Source: CAVPFA01 sp963703655
GTDB lineage: Bacteria > Actinomycetota > Acidimicrobiia > Acidimicrobiales > Bog-793
DNA: 64,000 nucleotides
Assembly: GCA_963703655.1 (NCBI GenBank)
Contig: CAVPFA010000006.1
Coordinates: forward strand, 186,001-250,000
Reading direction: 5' to 3'
Part shown: positions 29,116-38,691 of the stretch, one piece after another
How the letters are laid out: each line of letters starts with the position of its first letter
Position numbering within the stretch: position 1 is the stretch's first letter
The notes under the pieces: model-generated
The model's database searches: none
The model's input: only the letters and a program-made list of their open reading frames with translations
What the model was told of the DNA's origin: nothing
Position numbers and translations under genes: made by a program

Positions 29116-29884
29116 GTGACCTGGCTCCTTGACTGTGACGGCGTCGTGTGGCTGGCCGAGGAGGTCATCGCGGGTGCGCCGGAGGCCGTGGCGAAGACTG
29201 CGAGCAGCGGGGACACGCGTGGTCTTCCTGACGAACAACTCCTACCCGAGACGTTCCGATCACGTCGCCAAGCTGGAGCGCCTCGGTATTCCGACGCCTC
29301 CCGAGGACCTCCTGAGCTCCGCGATGACGGCGGCACTCGCTACTGGAGCGCGGTGAGCGAGCTCTCGTGCTCGGCGGCCCTGGAGTGATCGAGGAGCTGG
29401 ACCGCTCGCGGGGTCGAGGTCGTCAGGCCCGAGGCCGGCCGCGGACATCGGTGCCGTGGACGCAGTCGTCGTCGGCATGGACCCGTCGTTCGACTACTCG
29501 TCGCTCGTAGCAGCTACGAAAGCGCTCCGTTCGGGTGCCCGCCTGATCGGGACCAACGACGATGCGACCTTCCCGGCACCCGAAGGCGCGCTTCCCGGTG
29601 CCGGGTCGCTACTGGCCGCCGTGGCAAGTGCCGGCCAATCTGAGCCCACGATCGCCGGGAAACCGTATCCCCCGACCGTCGGTCTCGTTCGCGACCGGAT
29701 AGGCGACGTCGCGATGGTCGTCGGCGACCGGCCGTCCACCGACGGACTCCTCGCACGTAGGCTCGAGGCCCGTTTCGGGCTCGTGCTCACCGGCGTCACG
29801 CCCAGCGGCCACGGTCCGGTGGACCCCGAGCCGTCGATCGAGCGACCGGACCTGCTCGCGTTGGTCGAGGCCGAGCTGAGCTAG
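29116..29884 (+). pseudogene. HAD-superfamily phosphatase, NagD-like, several frameshifts
   Basis: The catalytic start WLLDCDGVVWLAEEVIAGAPEAV carries the DxD nucleophile (DCDG). The signal TRVVFLTNNSYPRRSDHVAKLERLGIPTPPEDLLSSA is motif II (TNNS). RALVLGGPGVIEELDR, EVVRPEA, IGAVDAVVVGMDPSFDYSSL and AMVVGDRPSTDGLLARRLEARFGLVLTGVT (motif IV, GDRxSTD) complete the fold to TGA 29884. To read these through, the frame must change at least four times between about 29195 and 29460. That density is far above the neighbouring genes, so it may be a true pseudogene or a badly sequenced patch. Confidence 0.7.
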
Positions 29885-29939
29885 GAAGGAGAAATCCCTG
29901 CTAGCTGGAGCAAGCGCGGCCATAGTATTGGCCAGAGAA

Positions 29940-29975
29940 GTGCTTGCTGTTGCAAGCACACCTATATACTGGAGG
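29940..29975 (+). promoter_or_regulatory. Inverted repeat and promoter before the H1-like gene
   Basis: A perfect 8-bp inverted repeat GTGCTTGC-TGTT-GCAAGCAC (29940-29959) lies just upstream of a -10-like TATACT (29965-29970) and a GGAGG ribosome site (29971-29975) before ATG 29977. The repeat overlaps where a -35 box should be, which suggests an operator; it could also form an RNA hairpin if transcription started upstream. Confidence 0.45.
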
Positions 29976-29976
29976 C

Positions 29977-30584
29977 ATGGCTACGAAGAAACCCCTTGAA
30001 AGATATGTGGAAGCCGGCAAGGACTTCACCGAGTCGAGTCGAAAGCGAGTGCAGAACATCGCTCGCGATCTCGCCAGGGAGGGTGAGGCCGGACGTGAAC
30101 ACGCGGAAGACTGGGCGGACGATTTCGTCCAGCGCGGCCGCCGGGGCGCCGAGCTGTTCACCGAGCTCGTCAGGACCGAGATCCGGCGCCAGGTCCACCA
30201 GTTCAACCTGGCGACGAATCAGGACGTACTCAAGGTTCTCCAGCAGTTCGTGGAGCGCACGACCAAGGCCGCCGCGCCCGTCAGGGACACAGCTGTTCGC
30301 AAGGTGACGTCCGCGAGCAAGGCCGCTGCCGGGAAGACTTCTTCGGCGAGGAAAGCCGCTCCTGTCAGGAAGGCTGCCGCCAAGAAGGCCGCGCCGGCCA
30401 GGAAGACCGCAGCCGCCAAGAAGGCTGCACCGGCCAGGAAGATGCCGCCGCCAAGAAGGCGACCGCTGTCAGGAAGCCTGTCGCCGCCAAGAAGGCTGCG
30501 CCGGCGAGGAAGACCGCCGCCGCCAAGAGGACCCCTGTGGCGAAGAGAGCCGGAGTCAGGAAGTCCCAGGGTTCCACGAGCTGA
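29977..30584 (+). CDS. Histone H1-like / phasin-like protein with Lys-Ala repeat tail (one frameshift)
   Basis: The N-terminal 90 residues are helical and charged (LERYVEAGKDFTESSRKRVQNIARDLAREGEAGREHAEDWADDFVQRGRRGAELFTELVRTEIRRQVHQF), resembling a coiled coil as in phasins or polyhydroxyalkanoate-associated proteins. After residue 97 the sequence becomes a tail of (R)KAAPxRK / AAKKAAPARK repeats like eukaryotic H1 and bacterial HupB-type C-termini. A missing base near 30443 (AAGATGCC for AAGACTGCC) shifts the frame; corrected, the tail continues KATAVRKPVAAKK and ends KRAGVRKSQGSTS at TGA 30584. Nucleoid binding is inferred from the tail. It is preceded by an inverted repeat. Confidence 0.75.
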
Positions 30585-30690
30585 GCCGTAGGGCCCCGTC
30601 GCCGGAGTGCCGCCGCCGTTGTCGGCGGGCCCGCAATCCCGCCGAGCCTTGCGGGTGGCAAGTCGAGGCCGCGGCCGCAAGGATGGCGGT

Positions 30691-31517
30691 ATGCCGGCCA
30701 TCCTCCTCGTGGTACACCCCCAGCAGTCCGCCGCATGGCGATTGGCGACGACCGCTACAAAGTGGTGGCAGCGGCACGGCCGTGACGTGATCGAGGTTCG
30801 CAATGGCGAGCCCCCGACCTCATTGACCGGTCGCGATGACCTGGAGCTGGCGGTCAGTCTCGGCGGCGACGGAACGATGCTGCGCACGGTCGAGCTCGTC
30901 CGTCCAGGCGCGGGTACCGGTGCTCGGCGTGAACCTCGGACGCATGGGCTATCTCACCGCAGTCGAACCAGCCGGCATCGAGGAAGCCTTCGAGAAGGTG
31001 CTCGCGGGCGACTACCTCGTCGAGGAGCGGATGGTTCTCGACGTGCAGTTGGCCGGCCGCGTGGAGGGACGGTTCATGGCGCTCAACGACGTGATCGTCG
31101 AGAAGACCGGGCCCCGCCACACCATCCGCGTGGCGGTCGAGATCTCGGGCCGGCCGTTCCTCTCGTACGTTGCCGACGGGCTGCTCGTGTCGACGCCCAC
31201 CGGATCGACCGCATACAACCTCTCGGCCCGCGGGCCGATCGTCTCCGCCGGCCTGCGCGCGCTGGTGCTGACACCCGTGTCACCGCACATGCTCTTCGAC
31301 CGGTCTCTGGTGCTCGAGCCCGACGAGTCGGTGCGGCTGACGGTCCTCGACGGCCGCAGCGCGGACGCCGTGATCGACGGCTCGCGCGATCGTCCGGCTG
31401 GTCCTGGGTGACAGCGTGTTGTGCCGCGGAGCCGCAGATCCTGCGAGGCTCGTGAGCTTCGGTGTCCGCGACTTCCATGCGGCGCTGCGGGCCCGTTTCG
31501 GCCTGACCGATCGCTGA
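30691..31517 (+). CDS. nadK: NAD kinase (two frameshifts)
   Basis: Makes NADP from NAD. ATG 30691 begins PAILLVVHPQQSAAWRLATTATKWW. The catalytic GGDGT motif is LAVSLGGDGTMLRTVEL (about residue 57). A break near 30902 is followed by RVPVLGVNLGRMGYLTAVEPAGIEEAFEKVLAGDYLVEERMVLDV and the NAD-site NDVIVEKTG, then DGLLVSTPTGSTAYNLSARGPIV. A second break near 31390 leads to the ending VLGDSVLCRGAADPARLVSFGVRDFHAALRARFGLTDR with TGA 31515-31517. Length about 275 aa is normal. It stands directly before recN, the classical nadK-recN order. Confidence 0.92.
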
Positions 31518-31525
31518 GCGTGAGG

Positions 31526-33164
31526 ATGCTCGTCGAGCTTCACGTGCGTGACCTAGGTGTCATCGCCGACCTCGACCTGGTCGTCGGTCCGGGCATGACG
31601 GCACTGACCGGCGAGACCGGGGCCGGCAAGACGCTCGTCGTCGAGGCGCTGGAGCTGCTGTTGGGAGGGCGTGCCGAGGCGGCCATGGTGCGCGCCGGCG
31701 CCTCTGAGGCGGTAGTCGAAGGGCGCTTTGTGGTCGGTGAACGCGAGATCGTTCTGTCACGGGCGGTCCCGACCGGCGGGCGATCGCGCGCCTATGTGGA
31801 CGGCCGCATGGCTCCAGCGTCACTGCTGTCCGAGCTCGGTGACGACCTCGTCGATCTCCACGGTCAGCACGCTCATCAGTCCTTGCTCCGTCAGGCGGCA
31901 CAACGCGACGCGCTCGACCGGTTCGCCGGCGCGGACCTCGAGCCCGTCGCGGAGGCCCGCCGGGAGCTGGCGTCGACCGACGCCCGTCTCGCCGATCTCG
32001 GAGGCGATCCGCGGGCCCTGGCCCGCGCGGTCGACCTTCTCGGCTTCCAAGTCGACGAGATCGACGGCGCAAAGATCTCGGGACTCGACGAGGAGGCCCG
32101 GCTCGCCGCCGAGGAGACGGAGCTGGCCCAGATCGGGGCGCTCAGGGACGCGATCGCCGACGCACGCGTCCGCGTTGGCGGGATCCGACGCGTCCCAGGC
32201 CCAGGGCCGCGGCGGAGCCGTCGACCTGCTCGGGACGGCCGTGAGCCAGCTGTCGGGGTTCGACGCCGTGTCGGACATCGCGCTCGGTCTCAGGTCCGCT
32301 CAGGCCGACGTCGACGACCTGGCCCGAGAGCTTCGTCTGAAGGGCGAGCGACTCGACGAGGACCCGGCGCGCCTCGAGGAGGTCCGGCGACGCCTCCAGC
32401 TCCTAGCAGAGCTCCGGCGCAAATACGGCTCGAGTCTCGCAGAGGTCGTCGAATTCGGGCGGGCTTGTCGGGCACAGCTAGCCGAGCTCGAGGCGGCAGA
32501 GGAAACACGAGCCGCTCTCGACCTCCATCGGCGCGCCACCTCCGAGCTCCTCCGCAAGGCCGAGCAGCGCCTCGGGGCCGAGCGGCGGCAAGCTGCGCCC
32601 AAGCTCGCCGCCGCGGTTGAGATGCACCTGCACGAGCTCGCACTGCCGGGCGCCCGTCTCGAGGTGCGGATCGGGGACGATCCGGCAGGTTCGGACGTCG
32701 AGTTCCTGCTCGGGGCGAACGCCGGGGAACCTGCGCTCCCGCTCGCGAAGGTGGCCTCCGGTGGCGAGCTAGCCCGGGCGATGCTCGCAACTCGGCTCGT
32801 CTTGAGTGCCGCGCCGCCGACGCTCGTATTCGACGAGGTCGACGCCGGCGTGGGCGGTGAGGCAGCCCTGGCCGTGGGCCGTGCGCTGGCCGCGATCGGG
32901 CGCGATCACCAGGTGCTGGTCGTGACCCACCTGGCGCAGGTGGCAGCGTTCGCGGATCAACAGGTGCTGGTGTCCAAGAGCGAGGAGGAAGGCCGGACCG
33001 TGGCGCGGGTGCGCCCGATCGAGGGAGAGGCCCGCGTGGTCGAGCTCTCCAGGATGCTGTCGGGCCACCCCGACAGTTCTGCGGCGCGCCGGCATGCAAA
33101 AGAGCTGCTGGGGTTGGCCGCCGAGTCCGTCACGCTCGCCGGGCGCTCGGATAGCCTTGGATGA
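31526..33164 (+). CDS. recN: DNA repair protein RecN (one frameshift)
   Basis: SMC-like ATPase that acts on double-strand breaks. The Walker A sits in MTALTGETGAGKTLVVEALELLLGGRA (about residues 25-50). DGRMAPASLLSELGDDLVDLHGQHAHQSLLR is the HGQH motif specific to RecN. The coiled-coil arm spans the middle. The frame breaks near 32190 and resumes SQAQGRGGAVDLLGTAVSQLSG. The second half provides KVASGGELARAMLATRLVLS (signature), LVFDEVDAGVGGEAA (Walker B) and VLVVTHLAQVAAFADQQVLVSK. ATG 31526 (nine bases after nadK) is preferred; GTG 31520 is possible. The ATGA at 33161 overlaps pyrG. Confidence 0.94.
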
Positions 33165-34832
33165 CGGCCGAACCGGAGGAGAGCGTGACGAAGTACGTGT
33201 TCGTGACGGGTGGCGTGATGAGCTCTCTCGGCAAGGGGCTCACCGCCTCCTCCCTGGGCCGGCTGCTCAAGTCGCGCGGTCTCCGGGTCACGATGTGCAA
33301 GCTCGACCCCTACATCAACGTCGACCCAGGCACCATGAACCCGTTCGAGCACGGCGAGGTCTTCGTCACCGAGGACGGCGGTGAGACGGATCTCGACCTC
33401 GGGCACTACGAGCGATTCATCGACGAGAACCTCCACAAGGACTCGAACGCGACGACGGGACAGATCTATTCGTCGGTGATCGCAAAGGAGCGTCGCGGCG
33501 ACTACCTCGGCAAGACCGTGCAGGTGATCCCGCACATCACCGACGAGATCAAAGAACGGATCCGTCGCCTCGGCCGCGACAGCATCGACGTCGTCATCGT
33601 CGAGGTCGGCGGAACGGTCGGCGACATCGAGATCGTGCCTTTCCTGGAGGCCATCCGCCAGTTCCGACGGGACGTCGGCCGCGACAACGTCTGCTACCTG
33701 CACCTGACGCTGGTTCCTCATTCGGGTCCTTCGGGCGAGCAGAAGACCAAGCCGACACAGCACTCGGTGACCGAGCTGCGCGGTCGCGGCATCCAGCCCG
33801 ACGTGATCGTCTGCCGGAGTGAGCAGCCGATCTCCGAGAACCTGAAGCGGAAGATCTCGCTTCTTTGCGACGTGTCGACCGACGCGGTCGTCTCGGCCGT
33901 CGACGCCGAGAACATCTACGAGATCCCGCTCGCGCTGCACGAAGAGGGACTCGACGACATCGTCTGCCGGCTCCTGAGACTGGACGCGGTGGATCGCGCG
34001 ATCGACCTGTCGCGATGGGAGAGCCTGGTGACGCGCGTCCGGGCCGCCTCCGACGTGGTCCGCATCGGCGTGATCGGCAAGTACGTCAACCTTCCCGACG
34101 CTTACCTGTCTGTTGTCGAGGCGCTGAAACACGCCGGCTTCCATCATGGAGCCAAGGTGGAGATCGACTGGGTTCAGGCCGAGGAGGTAACGGGGATGCT
34201 CGCCCCGTCACGACTCGAGGGCTTGGACGGGCTCGTCATCCCAGGAGGCTTCGGCGAGCGCGGCCTGGAGGGCAAGATCGCCGCGGCGGGCTACGCCCGC
34301 GAGCACGCCATCCCGTGCCTCGGTCTGTGCCTCGGTCTCCACATGATGGTCGTCGAGTTCGCCCGCTCGGTCGCAGGCCTCGAAGGCGCCAACAGCCGCG
34401 AGCTTGCCGCGACGACACCGCACGCGGTCATCGACCTCATGGACGATCAGGTCGACATCGAGGACAAGGGCGCCACTATGCGGCTCGGAGCGTGCCTCGG
34501 CCCAGCTGGAGCCGGGATCGCAAGTGGCAGCAATATACGGGTCCGAGATCGTCTCTGAGCGCCACCGGCATCGCTACGAAGTCAATCCTCGTTATCGTGA
34601 CCGTCTCGTCGCAGCGGGCCTTCGCTGCTCAGGCACGTCGCCCGACGATCGACTCGTCGAGTTCATCGAGCTTCCTGGGCACCCGTTCTGGATCGGCACC
34701 CAGGCCCATCCCGAGTTCAAGAGCCGGCCTGACCGTCCACACCCGCTGTTCCGAGGGCTGGTTGGGGCGGCGCTGAACCGGGCGCACGAGCGCACCCCGA
34801 GGCTGTACGACCTCGACAATGTCCCCTCCTGA
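33161..34832 (+). CDS. pyrG: CTP synthase (one frameshift)
   Basis: Forms CTP from UTP with glutamine. The synthase domain starts KYVFVTGGVMSSLGKGLTASSLGRLLKSRGLRVTMCKLDPYINVDPGTMNP (P-loop) and includes VFVTEDGGETDLDLGHYERF. The glutaminase domain has GLVIPGGFGERGLEGKIAAAGYAREHAIPCLGLCLGLHMMVVEFAR, with nucleophile Cys in LGLCLG. Near 34518 the frame shifts; the other frame gives LEPGSQVAAIYGSEIVSERHRHRYEVNPRYRDRL and ends HPEFKSRPDRPHPLFRGLVGAALNR (catalytic His and Glu in HPEF). Total about 556 aa, as usual. ATG 33161 or GTG 33185 could be the start. Confidence 0.95.
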
Positions 34833-35574
34833 CATCGGCGCTGGAGACCCGCTCACCGAGCTGACCGCGTACGGTGACGGTCCGTCCGGAGAGGAGCGGG
34901 CCGCGTTCCGACAGATCGGGGAGCGACCCCGGTTCTCCGGAGAACGCCTCAAGGTCGTCTCCGGCACCTTCGTGGGCCCGAACGGGTTCACGTTCGAGCG
35001 TGAGATCGTGCGGACCTTTGGCGCCGTCTGCGTCGTGCCGCTCGAGAGCGACCGCGAGCACGTCCTGCTCGTGCGCCAGTACCGGGGCGCCGTCGACCGA
35101 GCGCTGCTCGAGCTTCCTGCGGGCAAGCTCGACGTCCCCGGCGAGTCACCGGAGCTCTGCGCCGCGAGGGAGCTCGCCGAAGAAGTCGGAGTCGAAGCCG
35201 GGCGGCTCGAAGAGCTCGGCCGTTTCTTCAACTCGCCCGGTTACTCCGACGAGCTGACCTTCTGCTTTCTCGCCGAGCAGCTCCGGGACTGTGCCAGGGC
35301 TGCCGACGGGATCGAGGAGGAGCATTCCGTCGTCGAGCGGATCTCCCTTGGCGCGGTCGAGGACCTCATCGAGGCCGGCGATCTTGCGGACGCGAAGACG
35401 ATTGCCGGTCTGCTGCTGGCGCGCTCGCCTCGAGGGGCCGCTTCCGGGCTCGCTTTCACCCGCGTGAGCGACGAGCGTGGCTGCCAAGGCGGTATTGAGC
35501 CGGGATGCGGAGGAGTTCCTCTCGTACCTCACGGTCGAACGCGGGCGAGCATCCGCGTCGATCTCTGCCTATAG
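34819..35574 (+). CDS. Nudix hydrolase, ADP-ribose pyrophosphatase-like
   Basis: The Nudix box is GKLDVPGESPELCAARELAEEVGVEAG (GX5EX7REUXEEXGU, about residues 104-130), preceded by RQYRGAVDRALLELPAGK. GRFFNSPGYSDELTFCFLAEQL is the ADP-ribose pyrophosphatase (NudF-type) continuation. It begins GTG or ATG inside the pyrG 3' end (MSPPDIGAGDPLTE), overlapping by 14 bases. The frame runs 98 bp into xerD; after LAFTRVSDERG the sequence is not Nudix-like, so a one-base shift to the TGA at 35465 is likely. Confidence 0.85.
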   Translation: MSPPDIGAGDPLTELTAYGDGPSGEERAAFRQIGERPRFSGERLKVVSGTFVGPNGFTFEREIVRTFGAVCVVPLESDREHVLLVRQYRGAVDRALLELPAGKLDVPGESPELCAARELAEEVGVEAGRLEELGRFFNSPGYSDELTFCFLAEQLRDCARAADGIEEEHSVVERISLGAVEDLIEAGDLADAKTIAGLLLARSPRGAASGLAFTRVSDERGCQGGIEPGCGGVPLVPHGRTRASIRVDLCL

Positions 35575-36514
35575 GAGCGATCTCGCTTCTTACGAGAGAT
35601 TCCTCGCCGAGCGCGGCGTCACGATTGCGCAAGTCGATGCGGGCCTGATCGAGGCCTACGTGGCGCTCCTCGCGGGCAAGCAGCGCGCGAGCTCTACGGC
35701 GAGGGCGCTCGCCGCGGTCCGCGGCCTGCACCGGTTCTGCGTCGACGAGCGCGGCTCGCCGGGCGATCCGACCGAGGGCATCTCGACACCGCGCATTCCC
35801 CAGGCCATCCCGAAAGCCCTCACCGAGACCGAGGTCGAGCTTCTGATCTCGGCAGTCGTCGGCGACGACCCGCGCGCGTTGCGCGACCGAGCCATTCTCG
35901 AGACGCTGTATGCGACCGGGATGCGCATCTCGGAGCTGGGCGGGCTTCGGCTAGGGGACATAGACCTCCGCCGTGGACTGGCCGTCGCCTACGGGAAAGG
36001 ATCAAAAGAACGGCTGGTTCCGGTCGGGAGCTACGCGTTGGCAGCGCTGGAGGCGTGGCTCGGGTCGGGAGGAAGACCGGTGATGGCTCCCGCGCGCTGG
36101 GCGCGGCGAGCCGACGAAGAGGCGGTGTTCATCTCGACACGCGGCAGGCGCATGTCGCGCCAGACGATCTGGCAGGTCGTCCGGAGCGCCGCCGTGAAGG
36201 TGCATCTCGAAGACCGCGTGTCGCCTCATGTGCTCCGGCACTCGTGTGCCACTCACCTGCTCGAGCACGGGGCGGACATCCGCATGGTGCAGGAGCTGCT
36301 CGGTCACGCGACCATCACGACTACGCAGGTCTACACGCGGGTGTCGCCGGAGCTGCTTCGCCGCGTGTACGAACGAGCCCACCCGCGGGCGCTCGCCACC
36401 CGGGCGGCGGACCGGCCCCGGGCGTCGCCGGCCCAGTTCGGGTCGTCCCCGGGCAAGTCCCGGGAGTCCGAGACCCAGTTCCGGCCTTCCGCGGGCCAAC
36501 CTCGTGCGCGCTAG
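35477..36514 (+). CDS. xerD: Tyrosine recombinase XerD
   Basis: Resolves chromosome dimers at dif with XerC. The core-binding domain has FLSYLTVERGRASASISAYRSDLASYERFLAERG, and the catalytic domain is complete: ATGMRISELGGLRLGDID with the first Arg, YGKGSKERLVPVG with the Lys, VSPHVLRHSCATHLLEHGADIRMVQELLGHATITTTQVYTRV with HxxR, the second His (LLGH) and the nucleophilic Tyr. The C-terminal 45 residues after VYERAHPRA are an unusual Pro/Arg/Ser-rich tail. GTG 35477 is the start; an in-frame stop lies upstream at 35465. The pyrG-nudix-xerD-scpAB neighbourhood is typical of actinobacteria. Confidence 0.92.
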   Translation: MAAKAVLSRDAEEFLSYLTVERGRASASISAYRSDLASYERFLAERGVTIAQVDAGLIEAYVALLAGKQRASSTARALAAVRGLHRFCVDERGSPGDPTEGISTPRIPQAIPKALTETEVELLISAVVGDDPRALRDRAILETLYATGMRISELGGLRLGDIDLRRGLAVAYGKGSKERLVPVGSYALAALEAWLGSGGRPVMAPARWARRADEEAVFISTRGRRMSRQTIWQVVRSAAVKVHLEDRVSPHVLRHSCATHLLEHGADIRMVQELLGHATITTTQVYTRVSPELLRRVYERAHPRALATRAADRPRASPAQFGSSPGKSRESETQFRPSAGQPRAR

Positions 36515-36529
36515 CGGTAGTCTGGCGCC

Positions 36530-36872
36530 GTGGCGAACGACTCAGCGTCCAACGAACAACGCCAGCTCCTCGAAGAGGAGCGCGGATCCCTCGTGCGCCA
36601 GCTTCAGGAGATCGGATTCGGTGAGAACGGGAGCCTCACCTACGACGCGCAACTTTGCCGACTCCTCACAAGTGACGGCCGAGCGCGGCGAAGCCGAGGC
36701 TCTCGCGGCGCAGCTGCGGGAATCGCTCGAGCACGTCGAGGCCGCCCTCCTCAAGTTCGACCAAGGCACCTACGGAGTCTGTGAGCGCTGCGGCAAGCCG
36801 ATCACCGCGGCTCGCCTCGAAGCTCAGCCGGCGACGGCGTTCTGCATCGATTGCGCCTCGGTTAGACGTTGA
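36530..36872 (+). CDS. DksA/TraR-type zinc-finger protein (one frameshift)
   Basis: GTG 36530 begins ANDSASNEQRQLLEEERGSLVRQLQEIGFGENGSLTYDA, the coiled-coil arm. Near 36654 one extra base (GACGCGCAAC for GACGCCAAC) shifts the frame; corrected it reads NFADSSQVTAERGEAEALAAQLRESLEHVEAALLKFDQGTYG. The C-terminal C4 zinc finger is CERCGKPITAARLEAQPATAFCIDC. Members of this family bind RNA polymerase or are general zinc-finger regulators; full DksA activity needs acidic tip residues that cannot be judged reliably here. About 114 aa. The TGA overlaps the next gene's TTG. Confidence 0.85.
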
Positions 36873-37600
36873 CCACCGCAGCGCGGTGGCGCTCGCTTAG
36901 GTCAAACCAGCGCATACCCACCTACATCATCTTCGCGGCGATCGCGGTCGGGGCGGTCGTGCTCGCCGTGCGCCACCACGTCCTGCACCAGAGCACCCTC
37001 ATCTTTTTCGCGGCCTTCATCCCGGCCGTCATCCTGCATGAGGTCAGTCACGGCGTGGTGGCGCTCTGGTGCGGCGACGACACCGCCAAACGCGCCCATC
37101 GGCTCACGCTCAATCCGCTCAGGCACATCGATCCGTTCGGTTCGATCGTTCTGCCCGCCGTCCTCGTGCTCACCGGCGCGCCGGTATTCGGCTGGGCCAA
37201 GCCGGTTCCCGTCTCCGTCAACCGCCTACGCCACCCGAGGAACGACTCGGTGCTCGTCTCGCTTGCGGGCCCGGCGACCAACATCATCCTTGCTGCCATC
37301 GCGGGCGTCGCGCTCCACGAGCTCCTCGTGCACTCGCAGACGGGCCTTGTCGCGCAGATCGTGTTCGATTTCGGGGTCGTGAACATCATCCTTGCGGCGT
37401 TCAACTTGATCCCGATCCCGCCGCTCGACGGTTCGGCGTTGATCGAGCGCCTCTTGCCGGCTTCGGCGCTGCCCGGCTATTACCGGATGCGGATGGGCTT
37501 CATCGTCGTCATCCTGCTGCTGGTCTTCTTCGACGACAGCCTGCTGTCACGATTCCTCTTCGACATCGAGACCTGGTACCTCAACCTGGTCGGCGTCTGA
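36869..37600 (+). CDS. Site-2 protease-like M50 metalloprotease
   Basis: Membrane zinc peptidase, 243 aa. The active site HEVSHGVVALWCG (HExxH, about residues 56-60) and the second motif FNLIPIPPLDGSALIERLL (NPDG-like, with the third zinc ligand Asp) are present; NPLRHIDPFGSIVLPAVLVLTGAPVFGWAKPVPV is typical of the family. At least four hydrophobic segments are visible (IIFAAIAVGAVVLAV, LIFFAAFIPAVIL, ILAAIAGVALHELL and FIVVILLLVFF). No PDZ domain is present. TTG 36869 overlaps the DksA-like stop (TTGA). Its substrate is unknown; regulated intramembrane proteolysis is typical. Confidence 0.88.
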   Translation: MTTAARWRSLRSNQRIPTYIIFAAIAVGAVVLAVRHHVLHQSTLIFFAAFIPAVILHEVSHGVVALWCGDDTAKRAHRLTLNPLRHIDPFGSIVLPAVLVLTGAPVFGWAKPVPVSVNRLRHPRNDSVLVSLAGPATNIILAAIAGVALHELLVHSQTGLVAQIVFDFGVVNIILAAFNLIPIPPLDGSALIERLLPASALPGYYRMRMGFIVVILLLVFFDDSLLSRFLFDIETWYLNLVGV

Positions 37601-37613
37601 GCTTGCCGGGACG

Positions 37614-38595
37614 CTACGGCGCCAGCAGTCCGATCGCGTTCGCGAGCCTTGCGCCAGGTCTGCAAGGCGACCGCACTCGCCTTGAGGGCGCCCTTCTCGA
37701 GCAGACGCGGCACGGCGCCGGGATCTGAGGTGATCTCGGCGTAGCGCTCGCGGACCGGGCCGAGCACCTCGATCAACGCCTCGGAGAGATCCTCCTTGAG
37801 AGGCCCATACCGGTCGTAGGCAGCGGTCACCTCCTCGATCGAGCGGGAGGACGCAGCCGCGAAGATCTCTATCAGATTGGACAGCCCGGGCTTGTGCTCG
37901 GGGTCGTAGCGAACCTCGTCGCCGGTGTCGGTCACGGCCTTTCGGATCTTCTGGCGGATCGCGTCCGGTTCGTCGACGAGGTCGATCGTTCCCAGCGGCG
38001 ACGTCACGGACTTCGACATCTTGCGGTCCGGGCGCTGGAGATCCATCACCCTCGCGCCGACCTTGGGGACCTCGGCCTCGGGGACGACGAACGTCTCGCC
38101 GTAACGGCTGTTGAACCGGATGGCAAGATCGCGGGTGAGCTCGAGATGCTGGCGCTGGTCGTCTCCTACCGGCACCCTGTTCGTGTCGTAGAGGAGTATG
38201 TCCGCGGCCATCAGCGCCGGATAGGTGAACAGCCCGGCACGGACCGACTCGCTGCCCGCGCTCTTTTCTTTGAACTGGGTCATGCGCCGCAACTCACCCA
38301 TGGTCGCCGTGCATTCGAGCAGCCAGCACAACTGGGTGTGCTCGGGGACGTGGCTCTGGACGAACACGGTGCAGATGTCCGGATCGAGCCCGCTCGCGAA
38401 GAGCCACGACGCCGTCTCGAGCGTTCGCCTCCGTAGCTCGGCGGGGTCGTGGTCGATCGTGAGGGCGTGAAGATCGACGACGCAAAAGAACGAGTCGGCG
38501 GTGTGCTGGTCGGCGACCCACTGGCTGAAGGCGCCGAAATAGTTGCCGATATGCGGCGCACCCGACGACTGGACCCCAGAGAAGACCCGCTCCAT
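37614..38595 (-). CDS. trpS: Tryptophanyl-tRNA synthetase (one frameshift)
   Basis: Charges tRNA-Trp. Class I signatures are GVQSSGAPHIGNYFGAF (the HIGN version of HIGH, about residue 15) and DRKMSKSVTSPLGTI (KMSKS, about residue 196). Other landmarks are PALMAADILLYDTNRVPVGDDQRQHLELTRDLA. Near 37645 a one-base excess diverts the end; corrected, it reads ARANAIGLLAP with stop 37614-37616, about 327 aa, a normal length. The open frame otherwise continues antisense through the M50 gene. Convergent with it and divergent from scpA. Confidence 0.93.
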
Positions 38596-38691
38596 CGGCT
38601 GCAGGATACTGGGAAGCGCCTGCGCAGAGAGAGCTGCTGACCTCGGGAGGTATCCGACCGCCAGCCGAGGGCGGCCGGTAACCTAAGCCGG

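Noticed and set aside
31421..31525. A longer N-terminus for recN
   Set aside because: The open frame upstream overlaps the nadK 3' end and lacks RecN similarity; homology begins at MLVELHVRDLGVIADL.
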